A stretch of 64,000 bases of DNA, taken from Bradyrhizobium guangzhouense. GTDB taxonomy: Bacteria > Pseudomonadota > Alphaproteobacteria > Rhizobiales > Xanthobacteraceae. The stretch lies in assembly GCF_004114955.1 (NCBI RefSeq), contig NZ_CP030054.1, forward strand, positions 434,001 to 498,000, written 5' to 3'. Below the pieces are notes generated by a model. It was not told the origin of the DNA. It searched no databases and saw only the letters and a list, made by a program, of their open reading frames with translations. Positions 22,843 through 35,957 of the stretch are shown piece after piece. A program made the translations under genes and the position numbers. How positions within the stretch are numbered: the first letter of the stretch is position 1; each line of letters begins with the position of its first letter.

Positions 22843-23929
22843 TCAGGGTCCTAACTCGATGGCTCTCTATTATTATCCCTCTCGTAACCACGCCATTGAT
22901 GATGGCATTAGCTAGTGATCCGCCCTTCAGGGGGCCTGCGCCCGAAGCAGCAGTCGTGGGCAACGACAAACCTTCGCTATCGGGCCAGTGCAATTCTCTC
23001 GTGTTCCATGTGGATTGGAACGTGCGGGGTCGTTCCCGTATTCCACAACATCTCGGTAAATTCGTCGCCCCCCGGGCAGGATGCTGCATCTCGTTCACCC
23101 TTGAAGGGAAGGGCGCAAATAGAGCTTGAGCCCCCCTAACCCGATTTGGCGGTTTCGCGATCGCATTTGATGTCTGTATCTCGTCTGGCTTGCCCAATCA
23201 CAAGCGTCACATTATGCAACTCTCAAAGCATGGTGCCCCGCGGACCACACGAGCTCTGCGCCTGCCGTCACGACATCGCGTTTTGACGAGTTGAGTCTGG
23301 ATTAGTGCGCTGCATCGCTCGGCTCTCACGAGCTTATCGTGGTGCGGTGATCCATTCATGTGTGTCTACCTTACAGCGATCAGGCGCGAGCATCTCCTGC
23401 AAATGGGACGCTATTTAACTTGCTCAGCCGCGAATTCGTCTCTCTTATCTTTCTGATATCCCCTGGAGCTCGCGTACGGTTTTCGATTTAATCCACCAGG
23501 TGTGTGCGGCTACCAAGTGGGTTTCAGATAGGTCGGGTAAGAGTGGATGATCGCGCTAGCTCCTGTCACCATGCGCACGGCTCTGCGGGGCTGGTTGAGC
23601 GATCCACGAGCCGAATAGCCGGCACTAGCCGAGCCGCGGCAGCGAGGGAGAGCCCCGGCAACTAACCGGATCTAGTGACTTTTATCGCGGGAAAGGCCCC
23701 CCGTCCGCCAGCGGCGGGCTCGCCACAAAGCCGTGGGACCGTGCCACGACCCTTGTCGAGGCGTGGCCCAACGCGAGCCGTCGCTGGACTTTGTGCAAGA
23801 CAGGTTCTCCAGTGGATCTCAGGATGGCGCGTCGCCCGCGAACTGACGGCGATCGTCGAGCGACGCGACAAGCCAGGAATGATCGTGTCCAACCACGGCA
23901 CAAGTGTAAGCGGCAGGGTGAGGCCGTCA
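22843..23929. other. No gene seen
   Basis: Only short frames without start signals. The stretch separates the small basic protein gene from an IS66 relic. Confidence 0.35.
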
Positions 23930-24206
23930 GATGGCGTGGTTCCATGGCATAAGGGCGTGGATTTCGCTGCTCAGCCAGCCGTTGGCGATACGCTGAAGCG
24001 TGAGAGCAAGCCAGCGAGCGGATCGACGTTGTTCTTCTTCGCTGTCTGCAACAGTGTCGCGATGGTCGCCCAGGTTCGTCTGCCGCCGTCGCTGCCGGCA
24101 AACAGACTATTCTTTCTCGTAATTGTTTGTGGCCTGATGGCGCGCTCGACGATGTTGGAGTCGAGCTCGATGCGACCATCGGTCAGGAAGCGTTCGAAGA
24201 TGGCAC
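23930..24206 (-). pseudogene. IS66-family TnpC transposase, C-terminal relic
   Basis: On the minus strand the sequence reads RIELDSNIVERAIRP, SLFAGSDGGGRTWATIATL and LQTAKKNNVDPLAWL, ending with RIANGWPSSEIHALMPW. This is the conserved C-terminus of IS66 TnpC. The catalytic core upstream is missing. The break lies only 17 bp from the end of the acyltransferase gene at 24223. Confidence 0.75.
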
Positions 24207-24222
24207 ATCTGGCGTCACGACG

Positions 24223-25353
24223 CTAAACGCTTCTGTCCCAAACGGAGGCCACACGGCCAATAGCGATCCGAGTAGCGCTCCGGCGACACTCCCAGATCCT
24301 TCGAAGGCCGCGCACAATCCACTGAATCGCTGCGGCGATGACAACAATTCCCGCCCCTAGCGCCGCAGCGATTGCGATTCTAACTGATAGCTCGAAAGGT
24401 CTTTCAAACGAAATAAAGTCCATCAAGCGGAACACGGCGCCCTGGATCAGATAAAGGACCAGCGTACGCTGCCCAAGACCTACCGCAACGAAGAGAACCA
24501 CGCGACTAGAACAGCCAAAGCGCCAGACCTGCAGCAACACTTCCATTGCAATTGCCGAGGCAGATGCAGAGCCAAGAAACATAAGCAACACTTGCTTTGT
24601 ATCGTGAACCAGTACTAGGTTGTTGTAGGCGTAGGTTGTTTTGTTCCAGTTGAAATAGCACGCACAAGCCATTCCACTAAGCAAGACCATCAAGAGCGAT
24701 TTGTATCGTGAGATTATGGCCGTCCGCCATTCCTTCGAATGAGCGAACACGACTCCAAGGCAAAAGAATGGGTAAGTGTATCGCGCCAATGGCACTATCG
24801 AAACTGTCAACGGAGTGAGGGCAACAAAGATCGCTGACGTGCCAATCACCCAGGCCGATACCCGGCCGCACAACGCGAAAAGACTCCTCATGACGAGGAA
24901 TGAGGCAAATGTGGTCCAAATGAACCAATATGAGCCTACTAGCTCCTTCGCAAGGTCAAACAGTACATCACGCAGGCTTGTTGGCACTGACCCCGTAGCT
25001 AGCTTGAACGCCCCCAACTTGATTGCTTCGAGAAGCGTGCCGCAAAATAGCGCCGGCAGCAACAATTGCTTCACACGATCAGCGACGCTGCGCGACAGCG
25101 ACTTGTAAACTAGCGCTCCGTGGGACAAATAGCCGCTTATCGCCATGAAGAGCGGCATGTGAAACATGTAGATGAACTTGAAGTAAGGCGAATGCCAATA
25201 TTCGTTATTTCTACAAATAACGTATTGTATCAAATGTCCGATGATCACCAAGATGATGAGCATGCCTTTAGCAAAATCAAGGCTTAGGTCTCGCGGCGCT
25301 CCTTTGAGCGCCTGCGAACTACACTCGGTTGATTGTGCTGAGCAATGAAACAT
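24223..25353 (-). CDS. nolL: Membrane acyltransferase, probable Nod-factor O-acetyltransferase (NolL-like)
   Basis: This is a 376-residue integral membrane protein of the acyltransferase-3 family. The start region has LSLDFAKGMLIILVIIGHLI with the conserved His of the family, followed by YMFHMPLFMAISGYLS. About ten hydrophobic spans follow. The pattern fits the fucose 4-O-acetylase subgroup that includes NolL. The start at ATG 25353 has GAGG a few bases upstream. A good nod box lies 167 bp upstream on the same strand, which ties it to the NodD regulon. NolL acetylates the fucose that NodZ adds to Nod factor, and nodZ is present here. NodX-type acetylation of the chitin backbone is the main alternative. 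An IS66 relic directly follows. Confidence 0.75.
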   Translation of the reverse strand: MFHCSAQSTECSSQALKGAPRDLSLDFAKGMLIILVIIGHLIQYVICRNNEYWHSPYFKFIYMFHMPLFMAISGYLSHGALVYKSLSRSVADRVKQLLLPALFCGTLLEAIKLGAFKLATGSVPTSLRDVLFDLAKELVGSYWFIWTTFASFLVMRSLFALCGRVSAWVIGTSAIFVALTPLTVSIVPLARYTYPFFCLGVVFAHSKEWRTAIISRYKSLLMVLLSGMACACYFNWNKTTYAYNNLVLVHDTKQVLLMFLGSASASAIAMEVLLQVWRFGCSSRVVLFVAVGLGQRTLVLYLIQGAVFRLMDFISFERPFELSVRIAIAAALGAGIVVIAAAIQWIVRGLRRIWECRRSATRIAIGRVASVWDRSV

Positions 25354-25519
25354 GATGCCTCGGCATGCGATTTACGACCCGCGGAGCGCCAGTTGGGCTG
25401 ACCCGATCGGGCTCGAAGGCTTCCCGACCGATTGGTGCACCCTCCGACGAAACTGACGTAATCATTGCGACGAATGCGACAATTCCGCCGTTCCGTTCCT
25501 CGTCTTTGCTCATCTTTCC

Positions 25520-25568
25520 AGATTGGTACAATCGGTTGTATTGATGCGACACATCCAGATGGTGAATG
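25520..25568 (-). promoter_or_regulatory. nod box upstream of the NolL-like gene
   Basis: Read on the minus strand from 25568, it fits the 49-bp nod box with correct spacing: CATTCACCATCTGGATG, six bases, ATC, then AATACAACCGATTGTACC and AATCT at the end. About six of some forty constrained positions differ from consensus. NodD would bind here and drive transcription toward 25353. Confidence 0.85.
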
Positions 25569-26272
25569 ATGTGAGACGATCGCCGCCCGGCCACCGTTAC
25601 CAGAGCTCTTGCACAATTAGTCGTCTTGCTACCCGCAATCAATCGGCTGCGTTTACGCACCCCATGGTCTCCGCAATAATAAGGCTCTCCTTGAACAGTA
25701 ACACTCGTGGCACGCAGTTTGCTCTTTTAGGGCAAAGCTCACGAGAATAGGGGAGGTCCGCATGCACACTTCGTCTGCATGATCCAGATGCCCGGGAATA
25801 ACCAGATTCCTCATCCCGTTACTATCATGCGCCACGCAGCCTGATCGATCTCGAAGAAGAACGCAGTCTTCTCTAGCGAGGCGCCCTTAGACATTGGATG
25901 CAGGAACGTGAAATAGTGAAGTACCTGCGCTTACGCCCACAGACCCTCTTGGCGGAACGCTGCGACTGGGAGATGAAGGTCGTGATTTTGGATCACCTAG
26001 ACTGGGAGCGTGTAAGGCAGCTATTGCCCGCTGACCGGTGGCGACGAGGCTGCGCAAAAACAGCTCAATCGCTGGCTCTTTTTGGTTTGATCCACGACAG
26101 CCTAAAAATACTCGAATGAACTCGGGATCGGCCTGAGGCGAAACCGCTTAAGCCGCCTTCCTGAGCACGCCCACATGCCCCAATAACATGCCGGCCACTA
26201 TGCCTCACTGGCGCTGCCAACGCCAAAGCTCGTTCTGCACACTGGGAGCCGATCGCCAGGAAGGATGGAGAC
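25569..26272. other. No convincing gene between nod box and dctA
   Basis: A frame at 25898-26119 (73 residues) is open but has no recognisable features. No clear sigma-54 promoter was found in front of dctA. Nothing else stands out. Confidence 0.35.
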
Positions 26273-27568
26273 ATGACCAAACCCATTGGAGGCGTCGGGC
26301 GCGCCGAGCAGCCGCGTGCCGGAGCCCGCTCACATAAAATGCTATATGTCCAGGTTTTGGCGGCAATTGCTCTCGGCGGCATCGTCGGCTGGCGCTGGCC
26401 GCACCTGGCCACTAATGACTGGATCAAGGCGCTGGGCGAGGGCTTCATCAAGTTGATCAAGATGGTGATCGCTCCGATCGTCTTCTGCACCGTCGTCTCC
26501 GGCATCGCCCATATCCATGATGCCAAGAAGGTCGGACGCATCGGCGTGAAGGCGTTGGTCTATTTCGAGGTCGTCTCCACCTTCGCGCTCATCATCGGCC
26601 TCATCATCGGCAATGTCGTGAGGCCGGGCGCGGGCTTCGGCAGTGCGGCGGCCAACGCGCAGGCGGTCGCCAACTACGCCAAGCAGGCCGAAGGCCAGAA
26701 GTCGGTCGACTTCATCCTGCACATCATTCCCGACACCGTGGTCGGCGCCTTCGCGCAAGGCGAGATCCTGCAAGTGCTGCTGTTCTCCGTCCTGTTCGGC
26801 TTCGCTATCCTGGGGCTCGGCGAACGCGGCCATTTGATCCGCAGCTTCATCGATGATGCCGCGCATGCGGTGTTCGGCGTGATCTCGATCGTAATGCGCG
26901 CGGCGCCGGTCGGCGCCTTCGGCGCGATGGCCTACACGATCGGCAAGTTCGGGACCGGCGCGATCCTCAATTTGATGGGCCTGATCGCGACCTTCTACGT
27001 CACTGCGGCCCTATTCGTGCTCCTGGTGCTCGGCATTATCGCGCGCCTTGCCGGCTTCTCGATCTTCAAGTTCCTCGCCTACATCAAGGACGAGCTGCTG
27101 ATCGTGCTCGGCACCTCGTCCTCGGAGAGCGCGCTGCCGTCCTTGATGGAGAAGCTGGAACGTCTCGGCTGCTCAAAATCGGTGGTCGGCCTCGTGGTGC
27201 CCACGGGTTATTCGTTCAATCTCGACGGCACCAACATCTACATGACGCTAGCGACGCTCTTTATCTCGCAGGCGCTCGGCTACGATCTGACGTTCAGCCA
27301 GCAACTCACGATCCTGCTCGTGGCGATGCTGACCTCGAAGGGGGCCTCTGGCATCGCCGGTGCAGGCTTCATCACGCTGGCGGCGACGCTCGCGGTCGTA
27401 GATCCACGGCTCGTGCCGGGCATGGCCATCGTGCTGGGCATAGACAAGTTCATGAGCGAATGCCGCGCGTTGACCAACCTCTGTGGCAACGGCGTGGCCT
27501 GCGTGATCGTTGCCTCGTCCGAGGGCGAGCTCGACCGAGAGACCTTTAATGCGGCTCTGAGCTATTAG
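26273..27568 (+). CDS. dctA: C4-dicarboxylate transporter DctA
   Basis: This is a 431-residue sodium- or proton-coupled symporter of the DAACS family that brings in succinate, malate and fumarate, the carbon supplied by the plant to bacteroids. It has about eight membrane helices and the family signature serine-rich loop ([13 protein letters not shown]). The [17 protein letters not shown] segment and the substrate site near [14 protein letters not shown] are also present. The N-terminal 20 residues before the first helix are basic and may be slightly overcalled. Codon use is more GC-rich than in its neighbours, so it may be a recent copy of the chromosomal gene. The usual partners dctB and dctD are absent. 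Confidence 0.92.
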   Translation: MTKPIGGVGRAEQPRAGARSHKMLYVQVLAAIALGGIVGWRWPHLATNDWIKALGEGFIKLIKMVIAPIVFCTVVSGIAHIHDAKKVGRIGVKALVYFEVVSTFALIIGLIIGNVVRPGAGFGSAAANAQAVANYAKQAEGQKSVDFILHIIPDTVVGAFAQGEILQVLLFSVLFGFAILGLGERGHLIRSFIDDAAHAVFGVISIVMRAAPVGAFGAMAYTIGKFGTGAILNLMGLIATFYVTAALFVLLVLGIIARLAGFSIFKFLAYIKDELLIVLGTSSSESALPSLMEKLERLGCSKSVVGLVVPTGYSFNLDGTNIYMTLATLFISQALGYDLTFSQQLTILLVAMLTSKGASGIAGAGFITLAATLAVVDPRLVPGMAIVLGIDKFMSECRALTNLCGNGVACVIVASSEGELDRETFNAALSY

Positions 27569-27922
27569 TTGCAGCCGTTATGGCCGTCATCTCGCACCCT
27601 GTCATGGCGCGGCGGCCTGCACGGTGCACAAGTTGGTATGAACATAGGTCTTGAAACCGAGCACCGGAGCCGTTCACTCGGCAGTATGTCAACGGCCATT
27701 GATGCCATCTTTGTAAGTGACGTGCCATCGTGGTGTCGCACATCAACTTAGAGAGGGCAGGGCATCGGGTCCCCACCTAAGTTTGAATGACCATAATCAT
27801 CGCGAGTGCGGGTGGCCCCGTACGCCCGGCAGCACGCGGCCAGACCCCAGGCGCCACCATCGGACGGTGATTGCGCGTGTGTTGTATTTAAATGACCTTT
27901 TCGCTGGCCTCTGGAGGCCAAC
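27569..27922. other. Intergenic, nothing seen
   Basis: This is the sequence after dctA and before the degenerate nod box. No terminator-like stem with a T-run and no plausible gene was found. Confidence 0.35.
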
Positions 27923-27971
27923 TATCCATTAGCCAAATATAGCCCATCATTGAAATCGATTGTACAGCCGA
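27923..27971 (+). promoter_or_regulatory. Degenerate nod box upstream of the NoeI-like gene
   Basis: TATCCAT at 27923-27929, then exactly 16 bases and ATC (27946-27948), then AAATCGATTGTAC, which matches the AATCRATTTTAC block at 11 of 12 positions. The spacing is that of a real nod box, but the GATG element and the AAAC tract are lost. The 436 bp between it and ATG 28408 hold no convincing gene. Confidence 0.5.
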
Positions 27972-28407
27972 GGGTGGGCCGCGCAATAGTAAGCAGCAGC
28001 TCGGTGCGAGCTCGCAAATAGAGATCCCTCAATGAATATTAGGGCGCAGAACGCTACCGGAAACACGATTGTTGATACGCTCCTATTTGCCTACTGCTTG
28101 GCCAGATCTCACCGATTGTGGACGCTCTATCCAACCATAGGGTTGCCTGTCTCGCCTCCGATCGCGTGCTCTCGGGTAGCCGCACCGTTTCCTCGACCTC
28201 GCAATTTCCACTTGTGAACGCGGCTCTGAGCCAAAGGCTACTTACCCCGGTCAATGATCCGCCAGAGCCTCGCAACAGAGCTGCCATTGCCCTCTCAACG
28301 TTGTTACTCGTTACTCGACGAGTGCCCTTATTGAGCAACCCGCCAGCACCTCCCAGGCTCCTGGTTCCACCGGTTAACACACATCGCAACGAAAAGGATA
28401 AGGACAG

Positions 28408-29079
28408 ATGCTAGAGTCGTTACCTACACTGGAAATACACCAGAAGATCGTTTCTCATCTTCGGGTCACATGCCCGGTTATCTTGGACATTGGATGCAAT
28501 GATGGTAGCGACACACAGCGATTTCTTGAGCTGTGTCCAGACGCCAGCGTATACTGCTTTGAACCTGACCCTCGCGCAATAGCTCGCTTCAAGGAGAATA
28601 AGCGTCTGGCTCGACCCAACGTGGCGCTCATGCAGCTCGCCATCAGTGATCGAAACGGTACCATCGAGTTTCATCCGAGCAATGGGGACGGAGATGCGAG
28701 GGGGTGGGACTTATCGGGCTCCATACGTAGACCCAAAAATCACCTTTCAGAATATGATTGGGTTCGCTTTGATGACTCGATTCTGGTCGAGACCCAGCGA
28801 CTGGATGACTGGAGCGGCGAAGCTGGTCTCAGCGGCCCTGTTGATCTAATCTGGATGGATGTTCAAGGAGCTGAGTCGGACGTAATCGCTGGCGGTCAGA
28901 AAACCCTGGGCAGAACACGGTTCATCTACACCGAGTATAGTGACCGCGAACTGTACGAAGGCCAGCTTTCACTGCGCTCCATCCTTGACCTCCTTCCCGC
29001 GTTCGAAGTGGTTACTCTGTATCCGCGAGAGATTGAGGGCGACGTTCTGCTTAGAAACAAGGTGCTCCGGTCTGTTTGA
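28408..29079 (+). CDS. noeI: FkbM-family methyltransferase, probable Nod-factor fucose 2-O-methyltransferase (NoeI-like)
   Basis: This is a 223-residue SAM-dependent methyltransferase of the FkbM family. The SAM-binding motif is VILDIGCNDGSDTQRFLE near residue 24, with the acidic partner in YCFEPDPRAIARF. The substrate region has GWDLSGSIRRPKNHLSEYDW, and the conserved DLIWMDVQGAESDVIAGG and IYTEYSDRELYEGQL follow. Length and these segments match NoeI as I remember it from Rhizobium NGR234 and B. elkanii, which methylates the Nod-factor fucose. AAGGAC just before ATG 28408 supports the start. A degenerate nod box stands upstream and nodZ is present in the window. A different sugar acceptor remains possible. 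Confidence 0.7.
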   Translation: MLESLPTLEIHQKIVSHLRVTCPVILDIGCNDGSDTQRFLELCPDASVYCFEPDPRAIARFKENKRLARPNVALMQLAISDRNGTIEFHPSNGDGDARGWDLSGSIRRPKNHLSEYDWVRFDDSILVETQRLDDWSGEAGLSGPVDLIWMDVQGAESDVIAGGQKTLGRTRFIYTEYSDRELYEGQLSLRSILDLLPAFEVVTLYPREIEGDVLLRNKVLRSV

Positions 29080-29224
29080 GGAAAGCCACGCTCGGCAGAG
29101 TGGATGACCGACATGCGCGGTTCGCGGGCTTGTTTGTACCGCAGCACTCCTATCGCGGGGCCGACGATGAAGTGGCAAGTTGCCGAAGCTTTGTTTGCAT
29201 ACCGCCTAGGGTGGCTCGTTGGCT

Positions 29225-29548
29225 ATCCAAAGCGCGCCAGGATACGGCTCAGACAATTCCCAGCCCGGAGGCATGCATGGGCAGATCGCAGGTGGCGCAT
29301 AGATCGATGCGTTCCCGTGGGAGATGCTCCGCCAGTGGCCGGCGGGCTGGCTTGCGGCGCTCGAACGATGGCACCGCCATCTTGTCCGCAGCCACCTGAG
29401 ACCGGTCTGGACTGCCCAGCTTTTTCCTCCAGGCCAGCGAGCTGCAGCTCGAGCCAGTCCAGCAATGCGCCTCGCTCCGGAGGACTGTCCGAACTGCTCG
29501 TGCTGGAGCTTCTTGAGCGTGAGCTTCTCGATCTCTCGATCAGCTAGG
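29225..29548 (-). pseudogene. IS66-family TnpC transposase, N-terminal relic
   Basis: On the minus strand the parts EIEKLTLKKLQHEQFGQSS, LLDWLELQLAGLEEKA and VPSFERRKPARRPLAEHLP follow one another with frame changes. They match the N-terminus of IS66 TnpC. The catalytic part is absent. It may be the other end of the IS66 relic at 23930-24206, separated by later rearrangement. Confidence 0.7.
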
Positions 29549-29664
29549 TCCCCGCTTGCCTTCCGCCCCGCCGGCGAACCGGACTTACGTCCGCCGCGCA
29601 GGCTGTCTGCAGCGTCCGAACCGCTGATCGCGCAACCGATTTAACTCCATTGAGCGCGGCAACT

Positions 29665-29977
29665 CCAAGATGGTGGTCAACGACAACAGCGAGGCCGACA
29701 GCAATGGCATCATGTCGTGGGCTGATCAGAGCCGCCTAGCCTGGCACTAAATGGGGCCCGGCAAGCCTATGCAGAATGCGCATCGAAGACTTCAATGGCC
29801 AGCTGCGGGGCGAGCCGCTGTTTACGTCCCTGCCCAGGCCCGTGTCGTGCCTGGGTGCCGGCGGGCCGATTACAACGACGCGCGACCACACTCCCAGCTC
29901 GGATGGAAGACCCCGTTCGGGTTCGTCTTCACCTGCCGGGATCTGGCACTGCGCTATGCGAAGGCTCCGCGTCAGCT
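29665..29977 (+). pseudogene. IS3-family transposase (orfB) C-terminal part, left of the IS21 insertion
   Basis: The text WADQSRLAWH, MGPGKPMQN, then DYNDARPHSQLGWKTPFGF and DLALRYAKAPRQ belongs to the end of an IS3 orfB integrase, with stops and frame changes between pieces. It breaks at 29977, where an IS21 element starts, and its last residues continue at 34017. Confidence 0.8.
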
Positions 29978-30031
29978 TGTCGCGCGGCGATCAGGATGGA
30001 AGGCAGCGTCAATCAAGGTGAGAGAGTTTCG

Positions 30032-30116
30032 CTGGGCTCGTGACGTAGGGAGGGCGTAGCCCGACCGGAGTTACGAGCCCAGCGTCGGCGCGATCCCGAG
30101 GAGGACCGCGCCGACT
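30032..30116 (+). other. Two adjacent strong hairpins in the IS21 leader
   Basis: A 14-bp stem with one wobble pair, GCTGGGCTCGTGAC at 30032-30045 with GTTACGAGCCCAGC at 30071-30084, encloses a small GGGC/GCCC hairpin. It is followed directly by GTCGGCGCG (30085-30093) pairing with CGCGCCGAC (30108-30116). They lie between the IS21 end and the IS1111 insertion, and the mirror copy is at 2642-2726. They could stop outside transcription from entering istA, or act as a protein-binding structure. Confidence 0.6.
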
Positions 30117-30208
30117 GGTGATCGCGGCCGGCGGGGTTATGCAAGTGGTTCTTCCGCCAAGAGGAATCACTCGCGTGCCCGGCCGACACATCACAGATCA
30201 CCAGATGA

Positions 30209-33882
<3,674 letters not shown>

Positions 33883-34016
33883 CGCTGCGCGACAATCAGA
33901 GTTCAACAAAACTCTTGCGCGCGACAATCATCGCGGCAATCATCATCAGGCCGCGACACGCCTCGCCATCCTGATTGCCGCGCACTTCCTACCCAGATTG
34001 CCGCGCTACATCAGCT

Positions 34017-34110
34017 CCCGTCGCTACGACCCCAATCGGGAATCCAACAGCCAGAGTGTACTCAGGGCTGGATAATCGTTGGGGGTCAGTCAAAGTCTAC
34101 GGCTGCTGAT
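34017..34110 (+). pseudogene. IS3-family transposase C-terminal tail, right of the IS21 insertion
   Basis: Read together with the duplicated TCAGCT, this stretch gives SAPVATTPIGNPTARVYSGL, the normal end of the IS3 orfB whose earlier part stops at 29977. It confirms that the IS21 element landed inside the IS3 gene. Confidence 0.7.
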
Positions 34111-34240
34111 GTAGTTCCAGAAGTTCCAAATGGGAGTCGCCAAGTTCCATGCCTTTGTCGGAACGAGCCGCCCGTCCAACAGTCAAGCACGGATGACGCC
34201 AGACTGGGGACAGACGCCGGCACTGTCGTCCCCGGAATGT

Positions 34241-34504
34241 CTACTGAAGGAGCAACAACGGCTCACATCTAGGGCCAAGTAATCTCACCCCACGCGCCAA
34301 ATTGCTACCTCTCGGTAACATGGCATGATCCAATCCGTCGGGCAGGAATGACAAATTGGGGTTCGCTTGCTGGCTGTGGGCCCATCCGGTTTGGACCGTG
34401 CAAACCACAGCCACGGCAATCGAGGACGACGAACCGTCCGTGATGACGACTACCGCATCCTGCTCGCATCTCGACAAAAGCTCGACAAGTTCACAAACCT
34501 TCAT
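34241..34504 (-). CDS. Small hypothetical protein
   Basis: This is an 87-residue frame from ATG 34504. The N-terminus MKVCELVELLSRCEQDAVVV is an amphipathic helix and a strand, followed by ITDGSSSSIAVAVVCTVQTG, the pattern of small rhizobial proteins of unknown function that start with such a segment. The C-terminal half (HAMLPRGSNLARGVRLLGP) is less regular and might be altered by a frameshift. AGGA lies very near the start codon. No function can be given. Confidence 0.5.
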   Translation of the reverse strand: MKVCELVELLSRCEQDAVVVITDGSSSSIAVAVVCTVQTGWAHSQQANPNLSFLPDGLDHAMLPRGSNLARGVRLLGPRCEPLLLLQ

Positions 34505-34906
34505 CTTCCTAACCAACTTCTCGCCATCTAACCTCCTACTACAACAGCTTCTGTCTCTCTTTGACATTTCGCATTGCTCGGCTGACTGATCCGCCCTCAG
34601 TCGGTCGTCACTCTCCTGTTAAATACAGAGCCCACCTCGAGGTCATCGGACCTCGCCACCTTGCGAGGCACCACCACTCGCTCGTTCAGCGCCCGGAAAG
34701 CCCGCCGAATGAGCAGACCTGGAGTACTCACCCGCGCCGCCTGGGACAACCATGCTTCGAACACTTGATGTGCCCGCTCGACTGCACTAGGTGCAGCCGA
34801 GCGGGCATCCGCTTCACAGGCGCTCGACCTGGCGCCGCAGCGCCTGTCCAGAGAGGATCATGGGCTTCAGCCCACCGAAAGGTTTATCACTCTTATCCTA
34901 AGAGGT
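34505..34906. other. No gene seen
   Basis: Short frames only; no promoter-like or repeat sequence was recognised. Confidence 0.35.
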
Positions 34907-35920
34907 TCATGGGCCGCCTCCCGCCATAAGTTCGGACCGGAGAATAGTCGCCGTGTTCAAGGCCGCAACAAGCGGGAGATCGCCAAAGGCCACTTGGCAG
35001 AGAAGATAGTTAGCTCCCGCTTGCTCCAGGTGATCAATAAGGACACTTCGCACAGAAGCGGCGGTTCCGACAACGCACAATTCACTTTCAATTGCTGCTT
35101 CGAAGGTTGGCGGAAGGTTCGGAGGGGCAGGTACCCCGCTGAGATCATAAAGGACCCTAAAGCTCGTGAGCCATCTGTCGTAAGCCGCTGCAGCTAGCGA
35201 ATACGCATGAGCTTCCGAAGTGTCTGCTACAATCATGCGAAGCAAACCGACAAGCGGAGCCCCTCCGCGCCAATTGCACGCGCGGTACGCGTCAGTCGAT
35301 TTCCGAACCATAGAGGCCGGGCCAATGCTCGCGATATTGGCACCGATCTCAGCGGCCGCTCGCGCAGAGCCGGGCTGGCTCACGGGAATCCAGGTCGGTG
35401 GATGGGGACGCTGATAAGGCGTAATTGCTAACGGCACTTCGTGGAGGCGATAATGCTGACCTTCGTAGGACAAGGTCCCGCCTCGCATCGCTCTGGTCAA
35501 GATCTCCATTCCTTCGGAATACAGCTCGCGAGCGCTCTCTGCGCTAACCCCGAAGTACCCCAATTCAATCGGTAGAGAGCCCCACCCGATACCGAGCTCA
35601 AGACGACCGCCGCTCAAATGATCCAGCATGCATGCCTCTTCATAGGCCCGAAGGGGGTGCTGAAGGCTTAGCAGCATGACCATCGGCCCGATGCGGAGCT
35701 GCTTCGTACGCTGCGCAACGCTCGACAGAAATACGTTAGGCGAGGGCGATCGCCCGTGCGGTGTGCAATGGTGCTCGGCAAGATGGTACGCGTGGTATCC
35801 CAACCGGTCACACGCTTCGGCCAACACCAGTCGATCGTTATACTGCTGCGATAAGTCGAGACCGTCTTCGTCCAAGTGGTCAAAGATTCCAAGCCGTATT
35901 CGACGTGATACATTTGTCAC
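34907..35920 (-). CDS. LLM-class flavin-dependent oxidoreductase (bacterial luciferase-like)
   Basis: This is a 337-residue luciferase-like monooxygenase with the TIM-barrel fold, which uses reduced FMN or F420-type flavin. Visible parts are the N-terminal strand IRLGIFDHLDEDGLDLSQQY, the YHAYHLAEHHCTPHGRSPS segment, LRIGPMVMLLSLQHPLRAYE and LELGIGWGSLPIELGYFG. GTG 35920 is chosen because GGGAGG lies seven bases upstream; no in-frame ATG fits. It is the second gene of a likely operon, 37 bp after the aminotransferase gene. The pair may oxidise or cleave a small amine or amino-acid-derived compound. The substrate is unknown. Confidence 0.85.
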   Translation of the reverse strand: MTNVSRRIRLGIFDHLDEDGLDLSQQYNDRLVLAEACDRLGYHAYHLAEHHCTPHGRSPSPNVFLSSVAQRTKQLRIGPMVMLLSLQHPLRAYEEACMLDHLSGGRLELGIGWGSLPIELGYFGVSAESARELYSEGMEILTRAMRGGTLSYEGQHYRLHEVPLAITPYQRPHPPTWIPVSQPGSARAAAEIGANIASIGPASMVRKSTDAYRACNWRGGAPLVGLLRMIVADTSEAHAYSLAAAAYDRWLTSFRVLYDLSGVPAPPNLPPTFEAAIESELCVVGTAASVRSVLIDHLEQAGANYLLCQVAFGDLPLVAALNTATILRSELMAGGGP

Positions 35921-35957
35921 GTTAGTCCTCCCGATTTGACGAAATCGTTCTCATTAA

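Noticed and set aside
25551..25580. A second nod-box-like reading on the plus strand (CATCCAGATGGTGAATG)
   Set aside because: The spacing to the next ATC is wrong; it is the reverse strand of the real nod box at 25520-25568.
26342..26866. 174-residue frame opposite dctA
   Set aside because: GC-rich antisense frame, acidic and His-rich without motifs; dctA is clearly the real gene.
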